From contig CALALQ010000255.1 of NCBI GenBank assembly GCA_937925595.1, positions 1-5,930 on the forward strand: a stretch of DNA of 5,930 nt, read 5' to 3'. Source of the stretch: an uncultured Demequina sp. (GTDB taxonomy: Bacteria > Actinomycetota > Actinomycetes > Actinomycetales > Demequinaceae). Shown here one piece after another: positions 1 through 5,647 of the stretch; position 1 is the first letter of the stretch; each line of letters begins with the position of its first letter. A program made the position numbers and the translations under genes. A model generated the notes under the pieces. It saw only the letters and a list, made by a program, of their open reading frames with translations. It was not told the DNA's origin and searched no databases.

Positions 1-252
1 TTGCGCGTTACGCGGTACAGGGACGGATTGTCGGCGATTGCGTACTCGTCCGCCTGGACTGCGTTGGTCAGCGCGAGGTCTGCAGTCGGTGTACGTGTGC
101 CACGCCGCATCGAGAAGGATGCATCGGTACACCCCGCTGGCGTTCTGGCCTTCCGCCAGTTGCGCGCCGACACCTTTCGGCAGGTCGGAGAACGCCGGCG
201 TGAAATGGTCAGCGGGAAGGGGTTCGGACCAATTTGCAATCTCCGCGTTCAT
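1..252 (-). CDS. 5' part of an unrecognised gene with an apparent frameshift, cut by the window edge
   Basis: The ATG at 252 has a weak purine-rich stretch (GTGAGG) about 7 nt upstream. The first 56 codons look coding: GC-rich third positions and a normal amino-acid mix (begins MNAEIANWSEPLPADHFTPA, later GVYRCILLDAAWHTYTD). From codon 57 this frame stays open but turns into Arg/Pro/Gln-rich text of poor quality. The frame shifted by one base, read from position 83 to the edge, gives good text (ADLALTNAVQADEYAIADNP, then SLYRVTR) with even GC-richer third positions. Skipping one T near position 84 joins the two cleanly, so a one-base insertion or a sequencing error is likely. No signal peptide or membrane segment shows in the visible part. 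I do not recognise the family. It lies downstream of the lanthipeptide precursor on the same strand, so a role in that pathway is possible but unproven. Confidence 0.5.
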   Translation of the reverse strand, partial: MNAEIANWSEPLPADHFTPAFSDLPKGVGAQLAEGQNASGVYRCILLDAAWHTYTDCRPRADQRSPGGRVRNRRQSVPVPRNAQ

Positions 253-516
253 AGGCAGCCTCACTCTCAGCGAGGGCGGGTGGGAGAGCCCTTTGATGCC
301 TCTGGCGGGACTTCCCCCCGTGGATCTGCTGCTCTGTGTTGACGAGGACGGGGAGGGGGGCAGGCTTCTTCGCACCTTCGCTCGCTGCGCATGCGGACAG
401 CGCAACGCTGATGCGACGTTCAAGGTGAACATCGAAATGTGCTTGCTCACTGACGTGTTCAGATCGTTGCACCGATCGGCAGGCAACCTCGACGCACGGG
501 AGCCGGTCAAGGCGCG
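253..516. other. Intergenic stretch without a supported gene
   Basis: These 264 bases separate the stem-loop behind the precursor gene from the next minus-strand gene. The open frames here, on both strands, have Arg/Ser/Pro-rich low-quality translations and no ribosome binding sites. An in-frame ATG at 432 would extend the left-edge gene by 60 codons, but it has no Shine-Dalgarno sequence and the added residues look non-coding. I searched the minus strand for a second short precursor with an LxLQ leader and Ser/Cys-rich end and found none. A short inverted repeat (GATCG, 6-nt loop, CGATC) lies at 462-477. No convincing promoter was found. Confidence 0.55.
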
Positions 517-549
517 GAGGACGGCGGATGAGGGTGGTCCGCCGTCCTC
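517..549 (-). terminator. Perfect 12-bp stem-loop just after the precursor gene
   Basis: Bases 517-528 are exactly complementary to 538-549 (arm GAGGACGGCGGA), with a 9-nt loop at 529-537. The structure begins 8 nt after the stop codon of the lanthipeptide precursor. There is no following U-tract on the minus strand, which is common for stem-loop terminators in high-GC actinobacteria. It probably ends the synthetase-precursor transcript or stabilises its 3' end. Partial read-through to the gene at the left edge is possible. Confidence 0.75.
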
Positions 550-557
550 GACTGCGT

Positions 558-677
558 TCAGCACACGGTGGAGATGTGGCTCACGCAAATGGACGCGCTG
601 ATGGTGCTGGCGAACTGCGCGTTGACCGGCTCGCTGTCTGCAGTTTGCAGGGTCTGAAGGGACAGGAGGTAACCCAT
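558..677 (-). CDS. lanA: Class III lanthipeptide precursor peptide (LanA)
   Basis: This 39-aa gene encodes the substrate of the neighbouring LanKC. The leader starts MGYLLSLQTLQ. Its LLSLQ-x-LQ helix matches the LxLQ(x)LE-type recognition motif of class III leaders such as those of SapB and labyrinthopeptin. An acidic linker follows (ADSEPVNAQFA, residues 13-23). The probable core is STISASICVSHISTVC (24-39). It holds two Ser-x-x-Ser-x(2-3)-Cys units: S24/S27/C31 and S33/S36/C39, the labionin/lanthionine pattern. S29, T25 and T37 could also be dehydrated. The gene has a near-ideal ribosome site and starts 5 nt after the lanKC stop, as ramS follows ramC in the SapB cluster. A strong stem-loop lies directly behind it. 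The exact leader cleavage site, and whether the rings are labionin or plain lanthionine, cannot be read from sequence. The precursor identity itself is well supported by motif, size and position. The symbol is the generic family name. Confidence 0.93.
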   Translation of the reverse strand: MGYLLSLQTLQTADSEPVNAQFASTISASICVSHISTVC

Positions 678-681
678 GGAT

Positions 682-690
682 ATCACCTCC
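682..690 (-). promoter_or_regulatory. Very strong ribosome binding site of lanA, overlapping the lanKC stop
   Basis: The minus strand reads GGAGGTGAT here, a nine-base match to the anti-Shine-Dalgarno end of 16S rRNA. The GGAGG lies 8 nt before the lanA ATG. The TGA inside the motif (685-683) is the lanKC stop codon, so ribosomes finishing the synthetase sit on the precursor's ribosome site. This fixes the lanA start and suggests strong, coupled but independently boosted translation, as a substrate needed in excess of its enzyme would require. Confidence 0.9.
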
Positions 691-3217
691 CCTTGAAGCT
701 CAATGCTGTGGGGAGGAAGAGCGGCAGATCTAGTGACGCATCCTTGTGCTTTTTCTCGGTGGCGCGGACGGCGAGTAGCGAACTCAAGACTCCAGCGCTG
801 CCGGTTCCGAGGTCGCACGAGGCGCGAAGCAGTTGATCGCCGGGAAACCTGAGCCCGTCCGATGACGGCAGAGCTGTCAATCTGAGTCCCTGGACGTGGT
901 TTCCGATGGCCGCTCGGACCTCGTCGCCGGTTCCGAGTCGATCGCCAACCAGGACCAAGAACTGGATCAGGCCAGCGCGACCATGAAACAAGCCAGACTG
1001 TACGGTGAAGCGGGAACTCGCGGCACGGACGATCCGCGTCAGGACCTCGCGGTAGCGATCATGTCCGGGTTCGTGGCGCAGGAACGCTAAGAGCGCCACA
1101 CCGATCCCTGCGGAACCAAACGCGAGGTAAGGCTGCGCGCGCCAGCCTTCATTGACATGGAGCGAGCCATCGCGCCCCTCGACAAGGGTGGCGGTATCGA
1201 AGTCCAGGCACGCCTTAGCAATGCGGAGCATGTGCGGGTCGTCGGTGATCTCATACAGTCGAAGCGCGAGCAGGGCGGGCCCGCTGGCACCTCGAAGCAG
1301 GCCACCGCGATTCGTGTGCACTCGATCGGGGGCGGCACCATTCCAGCGATCAGCGTTTCGTTTCATCGTGTCGACGAGCACGTCGACCGTGGAGTCGTCG
1401 GCTGTGTCCTGCAAGAGAGTGAGCCCGATTCCCGCGACACCTGAGTAGAGGCTGAAGTCGCGTTCATCAAGGTCTGCATTGCGCAGCCGATCGAAAAGGT
1501 GGTCGGCCGCAGCGTGAAAACCAAGCCGGCGGGCGGCCAGCGCTGCCCCGGCGCCGCCGGCCATCAGCCCGAGGGGCTCCACCGCATCAATTCTCGATGA
1601 CAGCCATCTTGTCTGCGCCGGCGCCAGGCCCGCGCCAGCGTCACTGAGAACGGCAGCAACACCGAGTGCGCCGTAGCTGAGGCCGACCATGGATTCGTTG
1701 AACTGCTGCGGGTCGCCCGGCCACATGCGGTCGGTGCGCGCCTCGCAGTCACTTAGGAGACCTCGCACGGTCTGCGCAATGAGTTCGTCGAGCTCGGAGG
1801 GGACGTCATCGTCGTCGACCTGTTGGCCTCGACGGTCTGTGAGGACCGGGAGCAGATCGCGTCCCCACGTCGCGGCCAACCCGAAGTCTTGCCGTGCCGC
1901 TCGCACCAGTCGTGCGGACATTGCGTGGTGCAGGTGCAGCAGCGGCACGAGCGGGTAGTACAGGTGAAGCTCGATGCAGGCCAGCGCGAAAAGGTCCCGG
2001 GCCTTCGGGTCATGACTGTCGGTGGGGAGGAAACCGGGCGCACCTATGACTGCGGGTGATCGCGTGTGGAGCGGGACCGCCATCTCCAAATCAACGAGCC
2101 GTGCAGTGGTGCCGTCGATGATCACGTTTCCGGGGTGAAGGTCACCGTGTGCAACACCAGAACGGTGTAGGTCGGCGACCGCGGACCGTAGGCTCGCCGC
2201 GACTGCGCCTGCCCATGCCCGGTAGCGTTCAAGCTCGCGCTCGTCCACCCGCGCGATGGTTAGAGGGTGTTCTGTCGCGATGATGACGGGGAGGGGCGTG
2301 CCGGGCAGTTCCTCCAGCGCGAGGAACGCATGGCCGTGGAAGTCGTGGCTGCCCAGCACGCGAGGGACGGGGCCGCCCGCGAGGCCCGACAGAATTTTAG
2401 CTTCGTGATGGAGTCGCTCGACGGCGTCGCGGCCGTCGGGGGTCCAACCGGCGAACGGTCGAGCCTCCTTCAGAACGATTGGGCGGCCATTTGATGTCGC
2501 GGAGTACACGCCGCCCGCGTTGGAGTAGTGGAGCGCCCTGGCCACTTGCGGGAAGCCGTCAGGTGCCGCCATCTCCAGCCCATCCGCCTCCCGCTGCAGA
2601 AATTCGGGGACCGTTACCCAGCTGGGGACGAAGAATCTGGCGTCGCGCACGTCTGGAACCAGCTCACCGGTGGTGACATTCCGGATGGCCGGTACGTCGA
2701 GGCCGTCGAGGGTTACCTGCATTAGGTGGAACGCGCCGTAACGAACATGCAGCGGCCCCTCCCGCCACCGCAGGTCGGACAAGATGTACGGACCAGCCTC
2801 ACCCCCGATTTCGGCGTCGAGTGCCGTGAGCGCCTCATAAAGCTCGTGCGAGGAGCGCGGATAAATCGTGATGAACTTCCCGCCCGACGAACGCTCAGCG
2901 TCTTTGCTGAGGACGACGGACAGTCGGGCCCTTGTGCGAACGTGTTTGAAGGTGAGCTGCGTGGCGTGGCAGTACTCAGACGTCGCACGGAGGATCGGTT
3001 CGGCGGTTTCTTGAGTGGCGCTGACGTGGATTTTCCACCCCTGTTCGGGGAGTGGCGCGCCACCGGGAGACCAGTGCACCCAATGCGTGTCCGCGGTGCT
3101 GCTCCACTCCTGCCACGTCGGCGCAGACGACACTTGGAACGGCTCGCTGGGGTCGGTCGCCGGGCGGTCATAGAACAGTGGATGGGCAGCGGCGAACATC
3201 GGATATGTCGGGTCCAC
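683..3217 (-). CDS. lanKC: Class III lanthipeptide synthetase LanKC (lyase-kinase-cyclase)
   Basis: Cytosolic enzyme that phosphorylates Ser/Thr of the precursor, eliminates phosphate and cyclises with Cys. Residues are numbered from a GTG at 3256; the preferred start is residue 14. N-terminal OspF-like lyase (about 15-215): PLFYD, GWKIHVSAT (K75, H77), GGKFITIYP (K127), YILSDLRWREGPLHVRYGAF. Kinase (about 235-510): VLKEA (K263), HHEAKIL (E285), HGDLHPGN (D372, N377), VDLE (D389). LanC-like cyclase (about 520-830): GSAGIG and SGLFHGRAG. Where zinc-binding cyclases (LanC, class IV LanL) have cysteines, this protein has AFG and FHG, so it is class III. The GTG at 3217 has GGAGG 8 nt upstream and gives an 844-aa protein starting MDPTYPMFAAAHPLFYD, in line with family N-termini; the 3256 GTG has no ribosome site. 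The gene is coupled to lanA downstream and follows a two-component system. Confidence 0.95.
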   Translation of the reverse strand: MDPTYPMFAAAHPLFYDRPATDPSEPFQVSSAPTWQEWSSTADTHWVHWSPGGAPLPEQGWKIHVSATQETAEPILRATSEYCHATQLTFKHVRTRARLSVVLSKDAERSSGGKFITIYPRSSHELYEALTALDAEIGGEAGPYILSDLRWREGPLHVRYGAFHLMQVTLDGLDVPAIRNVTTGELVPDVRDARFFVPSWVTVPEFLQREADGLEMAAPDGFPQVARALHYSNAGGVYSATSNGRPIVLKEARPFAGWTPDGRDAVERLHHEAKILSGLAGGPVPRVLGSHDFHGHAFLALEELPGTPLPVIIATEHPLTIARVDERELERYRAWAGAVAASLRSAVADLHRSGVAHGDLHPGNVIIDGTTARLVDLEMAVPLHTRSPAVIGAPGFLPTDSHDPKARDLFALACIELHLYYPLVPLLHLHHAMSARLVRAARQDFGLAATWGRDLLPVLTDRRGQQVDDDDVPSELDELIAQTVRGLLSDCEARTDRMWPGDPQQFNESMVGLSYGALGVAAVLSDAGAGLAPAQTRWLSSRIDAVEPLGLMAGGAGAALAARRLGFHAAADHLFDRLRNADLDERDFSLYSGVAGIGLTLLQDTADDSTVDVLVDTMKRNADRWNGAAPDRVHTNRGGLLRGASGPALLALRLYEITDDPHMLRIAKACLDFDTATLVEGRDGSLHVNEGWRAQPYLAFGSAGIGVALLAFLRHEPGHDRYREVLTRIVRAASSRFTVQSGLFHGRAGLIQFLVLVGDRLGTGDEVRAAIGNHVQGLRLTALPSSDGLRFPGDQLLRASCDLGTGSAGVLSSLLAVRATEKKHKDASLDLPLFLPTALSFKGR

Positions 3218-3222
3218 GTCCA

Positions 3223-3230
3223 CTCCCTCC
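3223..3230 (-). promoter_or_regulatory. Ribosome binding site that decides the lanKC start
   Basis: The minus strand reads GGAGGGAG here, with GGAGG 8 nt before the GTG at 3217-3215. A second in-frame GTG (3223-3221) is too close to this site to use it. The longer reading from the GTG at 3256 has no purine-rich site upstream. The choice shortens the protein by 13 residues and places the conserved HPLFYD motif about 12 residues from the N-terminus. Confidence 0.75.
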
Positions 3231-3383
3231 GGCAACGGCACGGTGCTCGCGTGCACATTGTGCTGAGATTTCGAGGGGTCGCGTGGTGCCTCGCGCGGGG
3301 CGTATTGCGCGTCCGCGTGACGGTCTGGTTCGCTCGATCTTCTGATCAGGACAGACGGGGAACCTCATCTGTTCGTGTGATCG

Positions 3384-3404
3384 TCGCCGAGAATCCGTTG
3401 GCGA
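3384..3404. repeat. Inverted repeat between the response-regulator gene and lanKC
   Basis: The plus strand has TCGCCGA (3384-3390), a 7-nt spacer and TTGGCGA (3398-3404), an imperfect inverted repeat with one mismatched position. It starts 16 bp past the response-regulator stop and lies about 170 bp upstream of the lanKC start. As RNA on the minus strand the stem is only about five pairs plus a mismatch, so it would be a poor terminator; a protein-binding operator for the dimeric LuxR-type regulator is an alternative. The gap 3218-3420 otherwise shows a CTGATCAG palindrome (3342-3349) but no recognisable -35/-10 pair, which could mean lanKC transcription depends on an activator or on read-through. 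Confidence 0.35.
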
Positions 3405-3420
3405 ACTTCACTCAATTGGA

Positions 3421-4113
3421 CTATGAAGCCGGAGTGTCCAACCTGTTTCGCACGCCCCACAGGGCGAGCTGGGTACGATCGTCGAGGCCGGTCTTCTTGA
3501 GGGCCGACTGAAGTTGTGAACGAACGGTGTGGATCGAGACGTGGAGGTAATCGGCGATGCCTTCATTGCTGGTCACGCCACTCGAGAGGGCGGCAACTAC
3601 TCGTCGCTCAGCCGACGACAGCAACGTGGCCTGATCGCGTGTTGACGAGCTCCCTCCGCGTCGCACGAACTCGCGAAGGACAGGTGTGACCACGCGAGGG
3701 GACATCACGGCCTCCCCGCGCGAAGCGGAGTAGATGGCGTCGACGAGCTGGTCGGAATCGTGACTTTTCAGGAGGTAGCCAATCGCCCCGGCGTCCAGCG
3801 CTTCCGTCACATACCCATCCAGAGCGAAGCTGGTCATAACGAGCACAGCGATCTCGCGAGCTGGATCGACTTCGCGGTGCTGCCGAAGAATCTCTCGGGT
3901 TGCCTCTGCCCCGGTCAACCCAGGCATCTGCATGTCCATCAGAACGACATCGATTTGTTCTGCCAGAGCAACTGTCACGGCGTCGAGGCCATTGCTGACC
4001 TCGGCGACGACACGGATGTTGGGGACGTTGTCCAACAGCAGCCTCAAACCGCGACGGACCGCACGGTTGTCGTCGGCGATGAGAACACGAATACGGCGAG
4101 GCGGGGAGGCCAT
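3421..4113 (-). CDS. NarL/LuxR-family response regulator
   Basis: 230-aa DNA-binding response regulator, cytosolic. Receiver domain at about 7-125: acidic pair D14/D15 (LIADDNRAVR), phosphoacceptor D60 in VVLMDMQMPG, T94 in LVMTS and K116 in GYLLK, all the residues needed for phosphorylation. The linker is followed by a LuxR-type helix-turn-helix at about 163-222 (LLSSAERRVVAALSSG, then NEGIADYLHVSIHTVRSQLQ). The start at 4113 has AGGA about 5 nt upstream, overlapping the kinase stop; the two genes are 6 nt apart and surely form one operon. Its partner is the histidine kinase just upstream. Because it sits directly before the LanKC-precursor operon on the same strand, it is the best candidate for the cluster's pathway-specific regulator, a position like that of RamR in the SapB cluster, although RamR has no adjacent kinase. 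The regulatory target is inferred, not seen. Confidence 0.93.
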   Translation of the reverse strand: MASPPRRIRVLIADDNRAVRRGLRLLLDNVPNIRVVAEVSNGLDAVTVALAEQIDVVLMDMQMPGLTGAEATREILRQHREVDPAREIAVLVMTSFALDGYVTEALDAGAIGYLLKSHDSDQLVDAIYSASRGEAVMSPRVVTPVLREFVRRGGSSSTRDQATLLSSAERRVVAALSSGVTSNEGIADYLHVSIHTVRSQLQSALKKTGLDDRTQLALWGVRNRLDTPAS

Positions 4114-4119
4114 GAAGTC

Positions 4120-5364
4120 CTATGAATTATCAATGGGGGTCACGGGTATCTCCAGCGTGAGATGCCAACCACCCGATGGTGGGGATGATGTTGTCAGTAT
4201 TCCCCCCAGCAGTTCAACCCGCTCCTTCATGCCGGCCAGTCCCCACCCGAGGTCCAGCCCCGGTACCGCGGGGCTCCCGGCGTCGGGCTCACCCTCATTG
4301 CGGACGTTGAGAAGCAACCGGTCCTTGAGGAGGATCACATCGACGTCCACGGGAGCGCCCGGCGCATGCTTGGCGGCGTTTGTGAGCGCTTCCTGCAACG
4401 ACCGGTAGCCGGTGGTGGAGATAACGGCAGGGAGATCCGTGAGAGTACCTTTGGTCGAGAGCTGCACCTTCATTCCTCGACGCTGCCAATACTCCACAAG
4501 GTCGGATGCGCGCTGAAGGTCCCGGGTTTGCTCTTGCCGTTCTGTTCCGACCGCGCGTAGATCGGACAACGCTCCTGCGAGACTTGCTGCGGCGAATCGC
4601 CCCTCGTCGCGCACATCCCGAACAAGGCTCAGCGCCCGGTCTGGCTGGCTTGCCGCGATCGCGAGCGCAGCATCCGACAGAGCGATCAGACCCGCCAAAT
4701 GCTGGCCCGCGACGTCATGCAACTCCTGGGCGATACGGGCGCGCTCTCGGCTCTCCGCCTCGGCCACTCGTTGGTCGTGTTCTCGTTTGGCTTGCTCCGC
4801 GGCAACTTGTGCGGCTGTGACTCGTCCGACCTGAGCCGACCACCAAATGCCGAGGGCTGCGCCACCGAAGATGGGGGTGACAAGTCGAGCAGCTTCAGCC
4901 AGAACGTAAGTCGCTGCCAAGTGAGGTGGGGTGCCGATAGCAAGCGTCCACCACAGCACGACTCCTACACCCACAACCGACGTGATGGCGGCCCACAGCA
5001 AGGCGACCGCAGCCGCGGCTCGAGTGGCTAGAAGAAACATCGCGAGCGCGATGACCAGGTACATGCCTGCCAGCCATGTTGGTACTTCTAGCCACACCAC
5101 CATGACCAGGTGAATGAGGACGGTCAAGACAAGCGCAGTCTTGGGCCACCGGTCGCTGAGGAGCAACGCGGAGGCCTGCGCAGCACACCCGGCGACGAGT
5201 ACCCCGATGATGACGGGCTCGCTGAGGGCTAAACCCCAATCGGTCGTGCCGCCCAGTAGCGCCGTTAGAGGCGTAGACAGCACCTGAACCGCCGTCATCA
5301 CGAACACCGTAGCGGCGAAGGTCAGTGATGCGCGCCGCGAACTGAGCAGGGTCGGCGTCGGCAC
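4120..5364 (-). CDS. Membrane sensor histidine kinase, NarL/DesK type (HisKA_3)
   Basis: 414-aa sensor kinase that should phosphorylate the response regulator encoded next. The N-terminal half (about 12-175) holds five or six hydrophobic membrane segments with short loops, so the signal is probably sensed within or at the membrane. A charged, probably coiled-coil linker (about 178-206) follows. The HisKA_3 box is ERARIAQELHDVAGQHL with phosphoacceptor H216. The ATPase domain shows QEALTNAAKHAP (N-box, N329) and GLDLGWGLAGMKERVELLGG (G-box region). The GTG at 5364 has AGGAG 6 nt upstream; the longer reading from an ATG at 5469 adds 35 polar residues without a ribosome site and would cover a candidate promoter. 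Together with its partner it resembles pairs that control cell-envelope or antibiotic responses. The ligand is unknown; sensing of the cluster's own peptide is only a hypothesis. Confidence 0.93.
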   Translation of the reverse strand: MPTPTLLSSRRASLTFAATVFVMTAVQVLSTPLTALLGGTTDWGLALSEPVIIGVLVAGCAAQASALLLSDRWPKTALVLTVLIHLVMVVWLEVPTWLAGMYLVIALAMFLLATRAAAAVALLWAAITSVVGVGVVLWWTLAIGTPPHLAATYVLAEAARLVTPIFGGAALGIWWSAQVGRVTAAQVAAEQAKREHDQRVAEAESRERARIAQELHDVAGQHLAGLIALSDAALAIAASQPDRALSLVRDVRDEGRFAAASLAGALSDLRAVGTERQEQTRDLQRASDLVEYWQRRGMKVQLSTKGTLTDLPAVISTTGYRSLQEALTNAAKHAPGAPVDVDVILLKDRLLLNVRNEGEPDAGSPAVPGLDLGWGLAGMKERVELLGGILTTSSPPSGGWHLTLEIPVTPIDNS

Positions 5365-5370
5365 AAGTCT

Positions 5371-5375
5371 CTCCT
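5371..5375 (-). promoter_or_regulatory. Ribosome binding site that decides the histidine kinase start
   Basis: The minus strand reads AAAGGAGAG with AGGAG at these bases, 6 nt before the GTG at 5364. The upstream in-frame ATG at 5469 lacks such a site. Using 5364 puts the first membrane segment about 12 residues from the N-terminus. Confidence 0.75.
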
Positions 5376-5445
5376 TTGTGCGGTCGGTCGCCTGGTGGCT
5401 TGTTCGTCGGTGGCGTGGCAGGTCGATCGACAGCGTTGGTCTGGC

Positions 5446-5474
5446 ATTATGGGCGGTCGCTACGATCATTCCAG
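5446..5474 (-). promoter_or_regulatory. Candidate promoter of the kinase-regulator operon
   Basis: On the minus strand CATAAT (5451-5446, five of six matches to the -10 consensus) lies 17 nt after CTGGAA (5474-5469, three of six to the -35 consensus). Transcription would start near 5440 and give a leader of about 75 nt before the GTG at 5364. The -35 match is weak, so this is tentative. Confidence 0.35.
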
Positions 5475-5581
5475 CGTGCTGAACTCGGGGTCGTGCGCCG
5501 TCCGGGTCCCTCTCCGTATCAGGTCGCTAGCTGCTCGTCGCGGTTCACGTTCACGGCGATTGACGGTCGCCCTGGGATCCG

Positions 5582-5605
5582 AGGCGGCCGGAAGGCGAGC
5601 CGCCT
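5582..5605. repeat. GC-rich 7-bp hairpin upstream of the kinase gene
   Basis: AGGCGGC (5582-5588) pairs with GCCGCCT (5599-5605) around a 10-nt loop. It lies just downstream of the candidate promoter at 5619-5647 in minus-strand direction, so it could be a leader hairpin or attenuator. No U-tract follows. A second short inverted repeat (GGCGA, 7 nt, TCGCC at 5555-5571) and a tandem GTTCAC pair (5543-5554) lie beyond it. Confidence 0.35.
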
Positions 5606-5618
5606 GTGACCATGCTGA

Positions 5619-5647
5619 CCTATAGGCAGCGTTCACCGTTCGATCAA
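5619..5647 (-). promoter_or_regulatory. Candidate sigma-70 promoter facing the two-component operon
   Basis: The minus strand has TTGATC (5647-5642) and TATAGG (5624-5619) separated by exactly 17 nt; each hexamer matches four of six consensus bases. It points toward the histidine kinase about 250 bp away and would give a long leader containing the 5582-5605 hairpin. No open frame with a ribosome site lies between them. It is an alternative or second promoter to the one at 5446-5474. Confidence 0.4.

Noticed and set aside
209..472. Minus-strand 87-codon frame between precursor and left-edge gene, considered as a second precursor
   Set aside because: No LxLQ leader, no Ser-x-x-Ser-x-Cys core, no ribosome site, and it overlaps the better left-edge gene start.
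38..601. Plus-strand frame of 187 codons over the left region
   Set aside because: It has no ribosome site, odd composition, and crosses the stem-loop and part of the precursor gene; it looks like a chance frame in GC-rich DNA.
683..3217. Class IV synthetase (LanL) instead of class III
   Set aside because: The cyclase domain lacks the Cys and Cys-His zinc ligands of LanL, and the precursor has a class III leader and ring motifs.
3218..3256. Longer lanKC reading from a GTG at 3256 (857 aa)
   Set aside because: It has no ribosome site, while the GTG at 3217 has GGAGG at 8 nt and gives an N-terminus like other LanKC proteins. The longer form cannot be fully excluded.
3342..3349. CTGATCAG palindrome as an operator
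   Set aside because: An eight-base palindrome is expected by chance at this scale and is not repeated elsewhere near the operon.
2726..3511. Plus-strand frame of 261 codons opposite lanKC and its upstream region
   Set aside because: It is antisense to conserved lyase motifs, is Arg-rich and has no family features.
5365..5469. Longer histidine kinase reading from an ATG at 5469 (449 aa)
   Set aside because: The 35 extra residues are polar and Arg-rich without a ribosome site, whereas AGGAG lies 6 nt before the GTG at 5364.
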